Assembly: GCF_021295335.1 (NCBI RefSeq)
Contig: NZ_JAIWOT010000001.1
Coordinates: 375,001-439,000 of the forward strand
DNA: 64,000 nt
Source: Komagataeibacter sp. FNDCF1
GTDB taxonomy: Bacteria; Pseudomonadota; Alphaproteobacteria; Acetobacterales; Acetobacteraceae
Direction: 5' to 3'
This document shows positions 26,171-34,507 of the stretch, piece by piece. Made by a program: the position numbers and the translations under genes. Below the pieces are notes generated by a model. That model was not told the DNA's origin and searched no databases. It saw only the letters and a list, made by a program, of their open reading frames with translations. Each line of letters starts with the position of its first letter. Positions within the stretch are counted from its first letter, which is position 1.

Positions 26171-26439
26171 CGCAGGAGGATACCGTCAGTGGCCATTGCC
26201 CGGAAGACGAGGAACTCCTGATCTGGATAGAAAATTGTGAAGGATGGGAACGCGCCCTGTCTCACAGGCCGAATGACGCACAGGCAAGGTGGTCGCGGAA
26301 TGACTGTATCCTGCGCATTCGGACGCGGATCGGGCGCAAGAAGGGTGTCGAACAGACCCGATGCATCTTCCTGCGCAAGCGGGGGATTAGTGTGGAGCCT
26401 ATAGAGCTTCGCCCCGTGCCACACAGGCAGATTGCATAA
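26140..26439 (+). CDS. -1 frame extension of P22-type antirepressor (conserved domain B)
   Basis: 99 codons from the slip to TAA 26437-26439, giving a 376-residue fusion. It contains GHCPEDEELLIWIENCEGWE, SHRPNDAQARWSRND and TRCIFLRKRGISVEP, homologous to the extension after the Rha gene. The frame opens after TGA 26065-26067 and has no ATG/GTG/TTG before this conserved block. Many third-position differences between the copies (GAG GAT GAA GAA CTT against GAA GAC GAG GAA CTC) leave the protein unchanged, which shows selection for translation. A terminator follows five bases later. Confidence 0.6.
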   Translation, partial: REIPGASGNVAQEDTVSGHCPEDEELLIWIENCEGWERALSHRPNDAQARWSRNDCILRIRTRIGRKKGVEQTRCIFLRKRGISVEPIELRPVPHRQIA

Positions 26440-26443
26440 CCAC

Positions 26444-26470
26444 AAGGCGGTTCTTCGGAGCCGCCTTTTT
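26444..26470 (+). terminator. Strong terminator with UUCG tetraloop
   Basis: AAGGCGGTTC, TTCG loop, GAGCCGCCTT, then a T run (T·G pair inside). It ends the antirepressor transcript. Confidence 0.85.
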
Positions 26471-26484
26471 TATTGGAATACACC

Positions 26485-26625
26485 ATGACAAAACGCTTCC
26501 TCGGGTGCCTGCTTCTGGCGGCCATTTTTCTTTCAGGCTGCTCGACATACAGGGATTGCCGATCTGAAAACATTCCCAAGGGCCAGTGCATTTTTGTAAC
26601 AATTTTTGAGAACATCCAGCCATGA
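26485..26625 (+). CDS. Small lipoprotein (46 aa)
   Basis: ATG 26485 to TGA 26625, with signal FLGCLLLAAIFLSGC ending in lipobox LSGC, then a short mature part (STYRDCRSENIPKGQCIFV) with two extra Cys. Stop overlaps the next start (ATGA). Size and position are compatible with an Rz1-like or conversion lipoprotein; no close family is recognised. Confidence 0.55.
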   Translation: MTKRFLGCLLLAAIFLSGCSTYRDCRSENIPKGQCIFVTIFENIQP

Positions 26626-27425
26626 TCAATCGCAAGCTTGGCTGCCGCCCGGCTGAACACCGGCCCGGCCAGCCGCATCTGTCCGTCATGCGGGGCTTCT
26701 GCGCCCGGCAGGCTCCGCCACGCCTGATCCGCGACCATATCGACCCACACCCGGCAATGCTCGGCAATGACACTCTGGGGGATTGCACTTCCGCCGGGAT
26801 CGGTAATCACCTACATGCCACCGGCGCACTGGCTGGTTTTGATGTCAGTGGCATCACGACTGACGCCGCTGTGCGGTTCTATTCCCTTTCCACCGGGTAT
26901 GTGCCCGGCAACCCCACCACGGACAACGGCGGCGTGGAGGTGGACGTTCTGACGACCGCCCTGCGTGATGGCTATGCGCTGGCTGACCAGACGCTTTATC
27001 CGATCTGGGGCAGCGCCGATCCGGGCGACCTGAACGGGGTCCGCAACATCGCCGCGGGCCTGTCTGCCGCCTATCTGGGCGTGCAGCTTGCCCAGTCCGA
27101 TATGTGGGAAGATGAAGATGGGAACCTCGCGCCTGTATGGGATACGCAAACGCCTATTGGGCATGGCGACACGACGCCGGGCAGCGCGGGCGCCCACTGC
27201 CTACTTCTTTGGGACTACGCTGGCACGGCTGACACGGATTTGGTCACGCTTCTGACTTGGGGAAGCAAGCAGAAGGCAACATGGCGATGGGTTCGGTCCC
27301 GCATCATGGAGGCGCATGGTCTGGCGTGGGGCCAACTGCACGCGCCGGGTGGCCTGTATCCGGATGGTTATGACTGGGATGCGCTGGTTGCGGCCAACGA
27401 CGCATACCTGCGGGGTGCGGCATGA
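26622..27425 (+). CDS. Papain-like (C39/C1-type) cysteine protease-fold protein
   Basis: 267 residues. AMLGNDTLGDCTSAGIGNHL (~residues 45-65) has the nucleophile motif GDC[TS]. GAHCLLLWDYAG (~190) supplies the His, and LLTWGSKQKATWRW has the 'S/TWG' motif after the third catalytic residue. This papain-like fold with the opening 'LGND..GDC' is seen in other phage/actinobacterial proteins. Signal peptide is not obvious. It overlaps two lipoprotein genes, suggesting envelope or surface action, but the substrate is unknown. Confidence 0.55.
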   Translation: MINRKLGCRPAEHRPGQPHLSVMRGFCARQAPPRLIRDHIDPHPAMLGNDTLGDCTSAGIGNHLHATGALAGFDVSGITTDAAVRFYSLSTGYVPGNPTTDNGGVEVDVLTTALRDGYALADQTLYPIWGSADPGDLNGVRNIAAGLSAAYLGVQLAQSDMWEDEDGNLAPVWDTQTPIGHGDTTPGSAGAHCLLLWDYAGTADTDLVTLLTWGSKQKATWRWVRSRIMEAHGLAWGQLHAPGGLYPDGYDWDALVAANDAYLRGAA

Positions 27426-28045
27426 ACCGGGGCGACTGCGCGGCATTCCTGTTCGCTTGCATGGTTGGTCTGTCGGGATGCGCTGTCCACCCAGACCGCG
27501 TTGCAACCACTATCCCGCAGGCCATGGCAAGCATCCAGTCCAGTCTGGCACAGGCCGGGGTGGTATCGGTATCGCACGCGGGCGATTGGACCGAGGATCA
27601 GGACGTGCTGTTCGTCCGCGCCGTCCGTTCGGCACAGTGCAGTCAGGGCCGGGACGACCCGGTGGTGGGCACGATTGCGGGCGATGTGACGCTGCAACTC
27701 TCCGGACAGTTCGCGCAGGGTGGTCAGTTCAGCGTGGGCGCGATTACGACAGCACCTACCTTCGGCATTCAGGGCGATGCAAGTCGAACGCGCGGCCAGA
27801 CGATAAGCCTGCCAGTGTCCTATGCGCCCCTGTCATCCATGCCTGACGTGGAGATGGGCAGGCAGATTGGCTATGAGGCATCCATGTTCGCGCAAAACGA
27901 TGACGCCCGGCACGCCGAGGCCAAGCGCCTGATCGCTGATCGTGAGGCCCTGCGGGGGAGGGTGCAGGCGCTGATTGATACCTGGACCGCTGGCGAGTGT
28001 GTCAGGCATGAGCCTGACGTGCCGTTCGTAGGCGCGCGGCGATGA
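27422..28045 (+). CDS. Lipoprotein, prophage edge
   Basis: 207 residues with a signal ending in lipobox (FACMVGLSGC) and a beta/helical mature part (GQFAQGGQFSVGAITTAPTFG; MGRQIGYEASMFAQNDDARH). Its start overlaps the previous stop. No family recognised. It is the last substantial gene before nrdB, so the prophage probably ends near 28,050-28,120. Confidence 0.55.
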   Translation: MNRGDCAAFLFACMVGLSGCAVHPDRVATTIPQAMASIQSSLAQAGVVSVSHAGDWTEDQDVLFVRAVRSAQCSQGRDDPVVGTIAGDVTLQLSGQFAQGGQFSVGAITTAPTFGIQGDASRTRGQTISLPVSYAPLSSMPDVEMGRQIGYEASMFAQNDDARHAEAKRLIADREALRGRVQALIDTWTAGECVRHEPDVPFVGARR

Positions 28046-28097
28046 TCTGGCGCTGGCTACACCGGTTGTTCTGTTTGCGGAGAGGGTGCCGGAAGGG

Positions 28098-28119
28098 GTG
28101 ACCGGAAATCCCCGGTCAC
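28098..28119. terminator. Hairpin at prophage/nrdB boundary
   Basis: GTGACCGG, six-base loop, CCGGTCAC, right after nrdB's stop on the minus strand. No T run. A tiny ORF (28042-28101, 19 codons) precedes it and is not supported. Confidence 0.5.
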
Positions 28120-28120
28120 C

Positions 28121-29089
28121 TCACACGAACGCCTCATCCCAAGTCCCCTGAGTAGCCCCGCGGCTATACTCCGTCGCCCGGTTCTCAAAGAAGTTGGCGT
28201 GTTCCACCGCGTTCATCATTTCGTCAATCCACGGCAGGGGATTGCTGGGCACGTCATAGATCGGGGCTAGTTCCAGACCGATCAGACGCCGGTTGGCAAT
28301 GAAGCGGATATACTGCTTGACCTCGGCTGCCGTCAGACCCTTCACCGGCCCCATGCGGAAGGCCAGGTCGATAAACCGGTCCTCGTTCTCCACAATTTCA
28401 CGGCAGGCCAGATGGATCGCGTCGGCCACAGCGGGCTTGTCGATCTGGTGGCCGAACTCCTGCATGTAGGTCTTGAACAGGCGCGTGATGCTCTCGACGT
28501 GCAGACTCTCGTCACGCACGGACCATGTCACGACCTGCCCCATGCCCTTCATCCGGTTGTGGCGGGGGAAGTTCAGTAGCATGGCGAAGGACGCGAACAA
28601 CTGTAGCCCCTCTGTGAACCCGGCGAACACGGCCATGGACAGCGCCGTATTGTGGTGGTCATCCATGTTGAACCGCTGCAAAAACTCATGCTTCGCGGCC
28701 ATTTCCTCGTATTCAAGGAAGGCGGCATACTCGGTTTCCGGCATGCCGATGGTATCCAGTAGGTGACTATAAGCCGCCTGATGGATCGATTCCATGTTCG
28801 TGAACGCCGACAGCATCATCCGCACTTCGGTCGGCTTGAAGCGGGGCATATACAGGTCGATATAGGCGTTCTCGACCTCGGTATCCTGCTGGGTGAACAG
28901 GCGGAAAATCTGCGTGACTAGATATTTTTCTGTCTCGGACAGGTTGTTATTCCAGCCCTTCACGTCATCCCCAAGGGGGATTTCCTCGGGCAGCCAGTGC
29001 AGGGACTGCTGGGTTTTCCATGCCTCGAACGCCCACGGGTAGCGGAAGGGCTTGTAGACCGGGCTGGGCGTAAGAAGGGTCTGTGTCAT
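28121..29089 (-). CDS. nrdB: Ribonucleotide reductase class Ia small subunit
   Basis: 322-324 residues. The di-iron ligands are present: QDTEVENAY, NMESIHQAAYSHLL with the EXXH pair and the radical Tyr, FTEGLQLF, and RDESLHVES. It supplies the tyrosyl radical for converting NDPs to dNDPs; the large subunit is elsewhere. I chose ATG 29089 (AAGGA 5-9 bases upstream); ATG 29095 is alternative. Its stop is next to the prophage end. Regulation is hinted at by a structured leader with a terminator just upstream. Confidence 0.93.
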   Translation of the reverse strand: MTQTLLTPSPVYKPFRYPWAFEAWKTQQSLHWLPEEIPLGDDVKGWNNNLSETEKYLVTQIFRLFTQQDTEVENAYIDLYMPRFKPTEVRMMLSAFTNMESIHQAAYSHLLDTIGMPETEYAAFLEYEEMAAKHEFLQRFNMDDHHNTALSMAVFAGFTEGLQLFASFAMLLNFPRHNRMKGMGQVVTWSVRDESLHVESITRLFKTYMQEFGHQIDKPAVADAIHLACREIVENEDRFIDLAFRMGPVKGLTAAEVKQYIRFIANRRLIGLELAPIYDVPSNPLPWIDEMMNAVEHANFFENRATEYSRGATQGTWDEAFV

Positions 29090-29109
29090 GTTCATTCCTT
29101 GCAGACGAA

Positions 29110-29138
29110 AACGGCAGGAACCCGAAGGCCCTGCCGTT
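29110..29138 (-). terminator. Intrinsic terminator/attenuator before nrdB
   Basis: AACGGCAGG / CCTGCCGTT with an 11-base loop, followed on the minus strand by TTCG. It lies only 20 bases before nrdB, so it either ends a small RNA or attenuates nrdB. Confidence 0.65.
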
Positions 29139-29424
29139 CTGTGCCAGATTGCTGCGGGCCGGGCTTGATACCGGCTACGGCGTCGGGCTCACCCGATATT
29201 CGCACGTTGCTTTCGCATCCTAAATGTCACGTTTCCCAAGCGCATCGGGCTGACCTCATTAGGGGCGCGGCATGTCCATCCACGCTGCCACAGCATCTGG
29301 AACCTGAAACTGGTGCGGGGCTTCCACCCGCCGCGACCCGAGGGCCTCTAGAAATGCGGTGCTGCGACGGCCATTTCGCCCGGATCACCAATTGGAGATG
29401 GCCCGTCGCAGCGGGGTGATTATA
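29139..29424 (-). ncRNA. Structured RNA/leader upstream of nrdB (unassigned)
   Basis: A 420-base gene-free stretch (29096-29517). On the minus strand TATAAT (29424-29419) is followed by a long hairpin GCTGCGACGG(G)CCAT...ATGGCCGTCGCAGC (about 29411-29350), further GC-rich stems, and the terminator at 29138-29110. The ~300-nt unit could be a small RNA or an nrdB leader. It does not match cobalamin, TPP, RNase P, tmRNA or SRP sequence motifs that I could test by eye. Confidence 0.45.
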
Positions 29425-29517
29425 GGCGTTGGATGGCAAAAGTACAGGGATATTTTGCATTCAAACCGTCTATCCGTTCCCCGGAAACTTAGAAAGTTGT
29501 CTTAGTAAGTATATGTT

Positions 29518-29892
29518 TTATATACGTTTTGTATAATGCTGCATCAGGATCTGCGGCACCACGTTCACGTTCTGCGGCGTGTGCATGGCATCCTGCGGCA
29601 TGCGGCTCAGGCCGATGGATTCATGCAGCACGTTCATCGGTGAGGCCGTGACAAGGGTCGTGTCGTGCGAGGTGTCGGATGAATGGTTGTACACATCCGG
29701 CGCGGCCGTATCCGTGTCCCTTGCCGGGGCTTTGTCCGATGCCCTGACGCTTTGGGCCGCGCCGTCGGTTTTCCGGGCGGGGGCGGAAGGGTCCTGCGCC
29801 GCCTGCGCGCCCGTGGCGGCGCAGGCAAGCGCCATGCTGGCGCCAAGCAGGGAGAAGGGTCGTAGTCTGGGGCGGATGATCTTGTTCGTCAT
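29518..29892 (-). pseudogene. Truncated TonB-dependent siderophore receptor
   Basis: 124 residues: signal peptide (LLGASMALACAATGAQA) followed by an Ala/Asp-rich linker and then RMPQDAMHTPQNVNVVPQIL, the start of the plug domain of Fiu-like catecholate receptors ('LpQdvmhTPQ.invVPQ.lm'). A stop follows, and no barrel (~600 residues) remains, so the gene is 3' truncated. An inverted repeat TTGCGAT-N17-ATCGCAA (29922-29952) lies upstream and may be a metal-responsive operator. Confidence 0.65.
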
Positions 29893-30032
29893 TGTTGCAA
29901 CAGCCTCTTAATTGCAGAATATTGCGATACATATTTTGATAATTAATCGCAACTGACATCGGAACGGATATTCATGGCTGTCACATAAATGCAACAAATT
30001 CGCATTCTCATTTTTGGCGAATGCGAGAAAAA

Positions 30033-30056
30033 CCCTGCATGAGCCATCATGCAGGG
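30033..30056 (-). terminator. Terminator of oprB-like gene
   Basis: CCCTGCATGA, loop GCCA, TCATGCAGGG; minus strand continues with TTTTTCT. Confidence 0.85.
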
Positions 30057-30090
30057 CTGTTATGCGTTTTGTGGAATATTACGGCGGGAA

Positions 30091-31803
30091 TCAGAGATTG
30101 GCGATAATCTTCAGCCCCACCAGCGCCGCGTTGGGGATGTGCTTTGTCTCACCCGGACGGATCATGTATTCGAACTCGGGCTGCACCAGCATGCCCGGCA
30201 GGGCGTCGATCGCGTAATAGGCTTCTATGATGTGGGAGTCCGTCTGCGGTGCGCGCACCGCGGTGCCCAGCGAATAACCGGCCTCATAACGCAGGATCTG
30301 CCCTTCCTCTTTGCGGTGGCTGACATGGTACCATGAATACATGATGCCCACCCGGTCCGTCACGCGCGATGGAATGACCCCGGCAAAGGACAGGCCACCA
30401 TAGGCCTGATCCGAAATCGAGGTCACATGCGGGGTGTTGTGGATGTAGCCCGCCATCAGGTAACCGCCCGCCATCTGGTTGCGCCCGCCCCGGCGGTAGA
30501 CCATCTGATCACCTTCGAACCAGAACATGTCCATCGGGGCCGAACGCCGGTGGCCCGCGGCGGTGGTCAGGGCGGCGGGCAGGCCGATGCCGATCTGGTC
30601 GGGGTAGCGTGTCGTGTCATGTGCGTAGCCCAGCACATAATGGCCCGGCAGGCGGTTGCGGGTCAGGAACGGCTGCCACGTGAACTCGACAGGCAGCATG
30701 AGACCGGTGGCTTTCTCCGCCCCCCATGCCCAGCCGCTGGGGTTGTCGGACAGGGCGCTGACCGAATAGGCGCCAAGCTGGATGGCGGTGTCACGCGTGG
30801 GGCGCATGCGGATGCGGCTGCCCCATGTGGCCTTTGGATACACGCTGAAGCCGGGGTCGAGCTTGAGCGCCACGGGGGCCGAGCACGTGACCATGAACGA
30901 ACACAGCAGGGGCGATGTTGCGAACACATGCGTCAGCGCCATGCGGCCAAAGGTGATGTCCAGCCGGTTGTCGAGCAGTTTCTTCTCGGCATAGAAATCC
31001 ACCAGATGCGCCACCACATTGCCCGACAGGCCATAGACTTCCTGCAGGTTGACGTAATATTCCCCCACGCGGTCATGACTTACGGCGTGGCCTGCGCGTT
31101 CCATCACCAGCGTATGGACGGACCAGCCCTTCATGCCGGCCATCTTTTCCAGGTCGAAGTTCACCTGTGCGGTCAGTTCGTGCACGTAGCTCATGCCACG
31201 TTCCACCCCGCCATTGATCACGCCCATGGCCTCGCCCTTGTAGGTAAAGGCAAAGCTCACCCCATGGTCACGCAGCCTGTCGCGCAGGGGGGTGAGCTGC
31301 GGCACCAGGTGCCCGCTCCCGGCGGTCGGCACGTAGTACGGGTCTTCCAGGTCGGAATCATGCTGTGCATCCACCCATGCGGGCAGCAGGCCCGACGGGC
31401 CTTCGTGGCGGGTCAGGGCATCAAGTTCGATCTTGTGGAATGCCCTGCTGTCACCGGGGCTGCTGACCGGGCCGACACTTATTGTCGCAAGCCCCGCCGA
31501 TGGGTACACAGGCACCCCGCTGGGCGGAATGGGCGTGTTGGGCGGACGGCGGATCGCTTCGGGCGTGGGGCCAAGATGTTCGGCATCAAGCGTGTTGAGG
31601 CTGATCTGTGATGCGGGTGGCGCGGGTATGGCCGGTACCGCATTGACCGAAACGAGCGAAGGCACCGCCCCCGTGGGGGTAATCTGCGCGTGCGCCACGT
31701 GCAGTGGCGTGGTGGCCATGCCCGTGGCCAGCAGCCATCTGCAGGTGTGGGAAAGCATATGGCGCGCACGCCCGTGATGGGCATGCCGGGTCTGTCTGGT
31801 CAT
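30091..31803 (-). CDS. oprB: OprB-family carbohydrate porin
   Basis: 570 residues with an N-terminal export signal (TCRWLLATGMATTPLHVAHAQ). The C-terminal 380 residues are porin-like: GVSFAFTYKGEAMGVINGGV, VYGLSGNVVAHLVDFYAEK, LDITFGRMALTHVF and IIEAYYAIDALPGMLVQPEF, typical of OprB. The first ~110 mature residues are Pro/Ala-rich and variable. OprB porins pass glucose and related sugars across the outer membrane. Several starts are possible (31803, 31758). A terminator follows. Confidence 0.85.
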   Translation of the reverse strand: MTRQTRHAHHGRARHMLSHTCRWLLATGMATTPLHVAHAQITPTGAVPSLVSVNAVPAIPAPPASQISLNTLDAEHLGPTPEAIRRPPNTPIPPSGVPVYPSAGLATISVGPVSSPGDSRAFHKIELDALTRHEGPSGLLPAWVDAQHDSDLEDPYYVPTAGSGHLVPQLTPLRDRLRDHGVSFAFTYKGEAMGVINGGVERGMSYVHELTAQVNFDLEKMAGMKGWSVHTLVMERAGHAVSHDRVGEYYVNLQEVYGLSGNVVAHLVDFYAEKKLLDNRLDITFGRMALTHVFATSPLLCSFMVTCSAPVALKLDPGFSVYPKATWGSRIRMRPTRDTAIQLGAYSVSALSDNPSGWAWGAEKATGLMLPVEFTWQPFLTRNRLPGHYVLGYAHDTTRYPDQIGIGLPAALTTAAGHRRSAPMDMFWFEGDQMVYRRGGRNQMAGGYLMAGYIHNTPHVTSISDQAYGGLSFAGVIPSRVTDRVGIMYSWYHVSHRKEEGQILRYEAGYSLGTAVRAPQTDSHIIEAYYAIDALPGMLVQPEFEYMIRPGETKHIPNAALVGLKIIANL

Positions 31804-32114
31804 GTCTGTCGGTTTTCTCGTGGCCCGGTCGCCAGTGGCGGGGCATGAATACGCGGCATGGATGCCGGCGGGATGGGGGCCGTGTTCTCAGCGGGGAGCG
31901 GCCAGCCGGACGGAACGGGAAAAGACGACAGGCGCCACGACGGGCGGGACCGGGCTGATCATGATTTTTCCAACCATTGTTCTTGTTTTTTATGACTGCG
32001 AGTGATGGGGTAAAATTATCAAAAAGTCAAATCATACATAATTATATTAATTTTGCGCCGCACAAATTGTAATATTATTTCAAAAATCATTCTCCTTTCC
32101 GTCATTCCGACATC
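31804..32114. other. Gene-free intergenic stretch
   Basis: 311 bases between divergent oprB and kinase genes. The right part (about 31,990-32,100) is AT-rich and could hold promoters. No clear repeat or box is seen. Confidence 0.4.
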
Positions 32115-33326
32115 ATGGTATCGCCCGTGGCAGGCCGTGCGGCAGGTCAGGGATGGGGGAATGGTGTGACGGCGCTTGTTCTGCTTGTGGTTGGCGTGGT
32201 CGTGGGCATGCTGGGTACGTGGTCTGTCCTGAACCGGCACAGGGTGGCGCAGCGGCTGCCCTATTACCCCGTCGCGCGCGCGGCAGCCGACCCCATGGCT
32301 GGCGCGGATGAGGATTCGGTCAGGGTGGATGACCTGCCGGTGGCGCTGCTTGTGCTGGCGCGTAATGGTCGCCTGCTGCATGCCGGCGCCCGCGCACAGG
32401 GCGAATTTGCCGAAGGGCTGGGCACCATGATCCGCCATCCCGCCCTGCAGCGCGCCGTAAGCGAACTGCAGCCCGGCAGTGTTACCGATGTCCGGATCGA
32501 GGCGGACGTGCCGGTAAGGCGCGTGGTACAGGCTTTTGTAAAGGCGGCGCCGTGGCACGGGCAGCCTGCCTGCGTGGTCGTGCTGCTGGACGCCACGGCA
32601 CGCGACGCGCTGGATCGCGCGCGCAGTGACTTTGTAGCCCATGCCAGCCACGAACTGCGCACACCGCTTGCCGCCCTGATCGGCTTTATCGAGACATTGC
32701 AGGGCCCCGCTGCGCATGATGCAGTGGCGCGGCAGAAATTCCTTGGCATCATGGCGCGGCAGGCAGGCCGTATGCAGCGCCTGATTGACAGGCTGCTCTA
32801 TCTGTCGCGGGTGCAGATGCTTGAGCACCAGCGCCCGCAGGGACAGATGGTGGTGGCCGACCTGCTTGGCCGTTTCAGGGATGAACTGCAGGGCAAGCCG
32901 GCGGAGGAACGCGCGGCACTGGTTGTCCAGCCCGCCCCGCCAGGCACGTTGCGGGGTGATGCGGACCAGATCCTGCAGGTCCTGGTCAATCTGTGCGAGA
33001 ACGCCCTGCGTTACGGCAGGCCACAGCCCCCTGCCGTGGCCTGTATCGAGATCGGGGCACGCTGGCTGGAAACGGGCGGCCTGCTTCTGTCCGTGCGCGA
33101 TAACGGGCCGGGCATCGAATCCAGGCACCTGCCGCGCCTGACGGAACGGTTCTACCGTGTAACCCAGGCGGGCGGGCGCAACACCGGCGATCAGGGCACG
33201 GGGCTTGGGCTGGCCATCGTGCGCCATATCGTTGACCGCCATGGTGGCCGGCTGGACATAACCAGCACACCGGGGGAAGGCACCTGCTGCACGGTCTGGC
33301 TGCCCGGCCAGCCGCCCGAGGCATAG
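32115..33326 (+). CDS. PhoR-like sensor histidine kinase (orphan)
   Basis: 403 residues. One N-terminal membrane helix (VTALVLLVVGVVVGMLGTWSV) is followed by a PAS-like part (LPVALLVLARNGRLLHAG). The kinase core has H-box FVAHASHELRTPLAALIGF, N-box VNLCENALRYG, G1 DNGPGI and G2 GTGLGLAIV. It autophosphorylates on His and signals to a response regulator. No response regulator gene is adjacent, which is unusual. Signal unknown. Confidence 0.85.
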   Translation: MVSPVAGRAAGQGWGNGVTALVLLVVGVVVGMLGTWSVLNRHRVAQRLPYYPVARAAADPMAGADEDSVRVDDLPVALLVLARNGRLLHAGARAQGEFAEGLGTMIRHPALQRAVSELQPGSVTDVRIEADVPVRRVVQAFVKAAPWHGQPACVVVLLDATARDALDRARSDFVAHASHELRTPLAALIGFIETLQGPAAHDAVARQKFLGIMARQAGRMQRLIDRLLYLSRVQMLEHQRPQGQMVVADLLGRFRDELQGKPAEERAALVVQPAPPGTLRGDADQILQVLVNLCENALRYGRPQPPAVACIEIGARWLETGGLLLSVRDNGPGIESRHLPRLTERFYRVTQAGGRNTGDQGTGLGLAIVRHIVDRHGGRLDITSTPGEGTCCTVWLPGQPPEA

Positions 33327-33480
33327 CCCCGCGCACGGGGGAACGGCATCCGCCATTATCGGACACGATGAGTATGGCGGGTTCTTCCTCCCCGCCTGTC
33401 AGCCGCGATGCGCCCGGCAGGCCGGATGGCGGTGGCAGGGGGATGCGCCGTGCCCGGCCCGCCGGCCCCGTGTGGCCCGC

Positions 33481-34386
33481 TTACACGTCAAAATAGTTAC
33501 GGCGCAGTTCCCGGCGTACGAAGTCAAGGAAGAAGCGCGTGCGCGGCGGCAGATGCGTGCGGGAGGGAAAGACGGCGTACAGCGTCACATCCTCCCATGT
33601 ATAGGTGCTGAGACATTCGATCAGCCGGCCGCATTTCAGGTCATCGGCAATGTCCCACAGCACTTTCAGCGCAATGCCACGCCCGCTGACCGCCCAGTCA
33701 TGCACCACTTCGCTGCTGGATGTGGCCAGCCGGGGGATGATATGGATTTCCTTGCGGGTCTTGCCGTCAAAATACACCCATTCATTGAATATGCGCTGGC
33801 GGCGGATCAGGCAGATGCAGTCATGCTTGAGCAGGTCATGCGGGGTGGCGGGCAGGCCCCTGCGCGCGCTGTATTCCGGTGAGGCACAGACCACGCGGCG
33901 GCTGTTGAGCAGGCTGGTGGTCATGACTTCCTGGTCCGATGGCATGCCGGGGCGGATGGCGATGTCCAGCCCGTCGTCAATCACATCCAGCCCGGCATCG
34001 GACAGGGTCAGGTGCACGGTCACGTCCGGGTACTGTTCCACAAACGTGGCGACGACCCCGGCCAGCATCTTGCGTCCGATTTCGGACGGAACCCCCACGC
34101 GCAGCAGCCCGTGCGGGCTGTCGGCGCGGGCGGTCAGTTCGGCTTCGGCTTCCTCCACATCGTGCATGATGCGCACGGCGCGTTCATGCAGGCGCTGGCC
34201 TTCCGCCGTCAGCGCGAAATGGCGTGACGTGCGGGTGACAAGCCGGGTGCCCAGCCGGGCTTCCATCGCGCTTAGCCGTCGGCTCATGGCGGCGGGGGAC
34301 AGGCCCATGGCACGCGCGCAGCCCGCAATGCTGCCCGCTGCCGCAAGGATGCAGAAGAACTTCAGGTCACTGATCTCGTTGGGCAT
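33481..34386 (-). CDS. LysR-family regulator
   Basis: 301 residues with N-terminal winged HTH (FCILAAAGSIAGCARAMGLS then SRRLSAMEARLGTRL) and the substrate-binding region (DVTVHLTLSDAGLDVIDDGLD). The gene is divergent from the malic enzyme gene, so it likely regulates it. Stop lies near a GC-rich stretch after the kinase gene. Confidence 0.85.
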   Translation of the reverse strand: MPNEISDLKFFCILAAAGSIAGCARAMGLSPAAMSRRLSAMEARLGTRLVTRTSRHFALTAEGQRLHERAVRIMHDVEEAEAELTARADSPHGLLRVGVPSEIGRKMLAGVVATFVEQYPDVTVHLTLSDAGLDVIDDGLDIAIRPGMPSDQEVMTTSLLNSRRVVCASPEYSARRGLPATPHDLLKHDCICLIRRQRIFNEWVYFDGKTRKEIHIIPRLATSSSEVVHDWAVSGRGIALKVLWDIADDLKCGRLIECLSTYTWEDVTLYAVFPSRTHLPPRTRFFLDFVRRELRRNYFDV

Positions 34387-34507
34387 GCGGGCGGCAGTCC
34401 ATGATTGCGTGGGGCGTACGGTTGGCGTGCAGCCACATGCTCTACACGAATATGTGCGAATACGTATCCTGCGTGTTCTCTGAAGTTATTACAATGTCGG
34501 GTTCCTG

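Noticed and set aside
28042-28101. 19-codon ORF after the last prophage gene
   Set aside because: Too short, no ribosome site, no conservation evidence.
29096-29424. Cobalamin riboswitch, tmRNA, RNase P or SRP RNA before nrdB
   Set aside because: None of the invariant sequence blocks of these RNAs could be found by eye.
32019-33356. 445-codon minus-strand frame over the histidine kinase
   Set aside because: Plus strand has all kinase boxes; the minus reading is a shadow.
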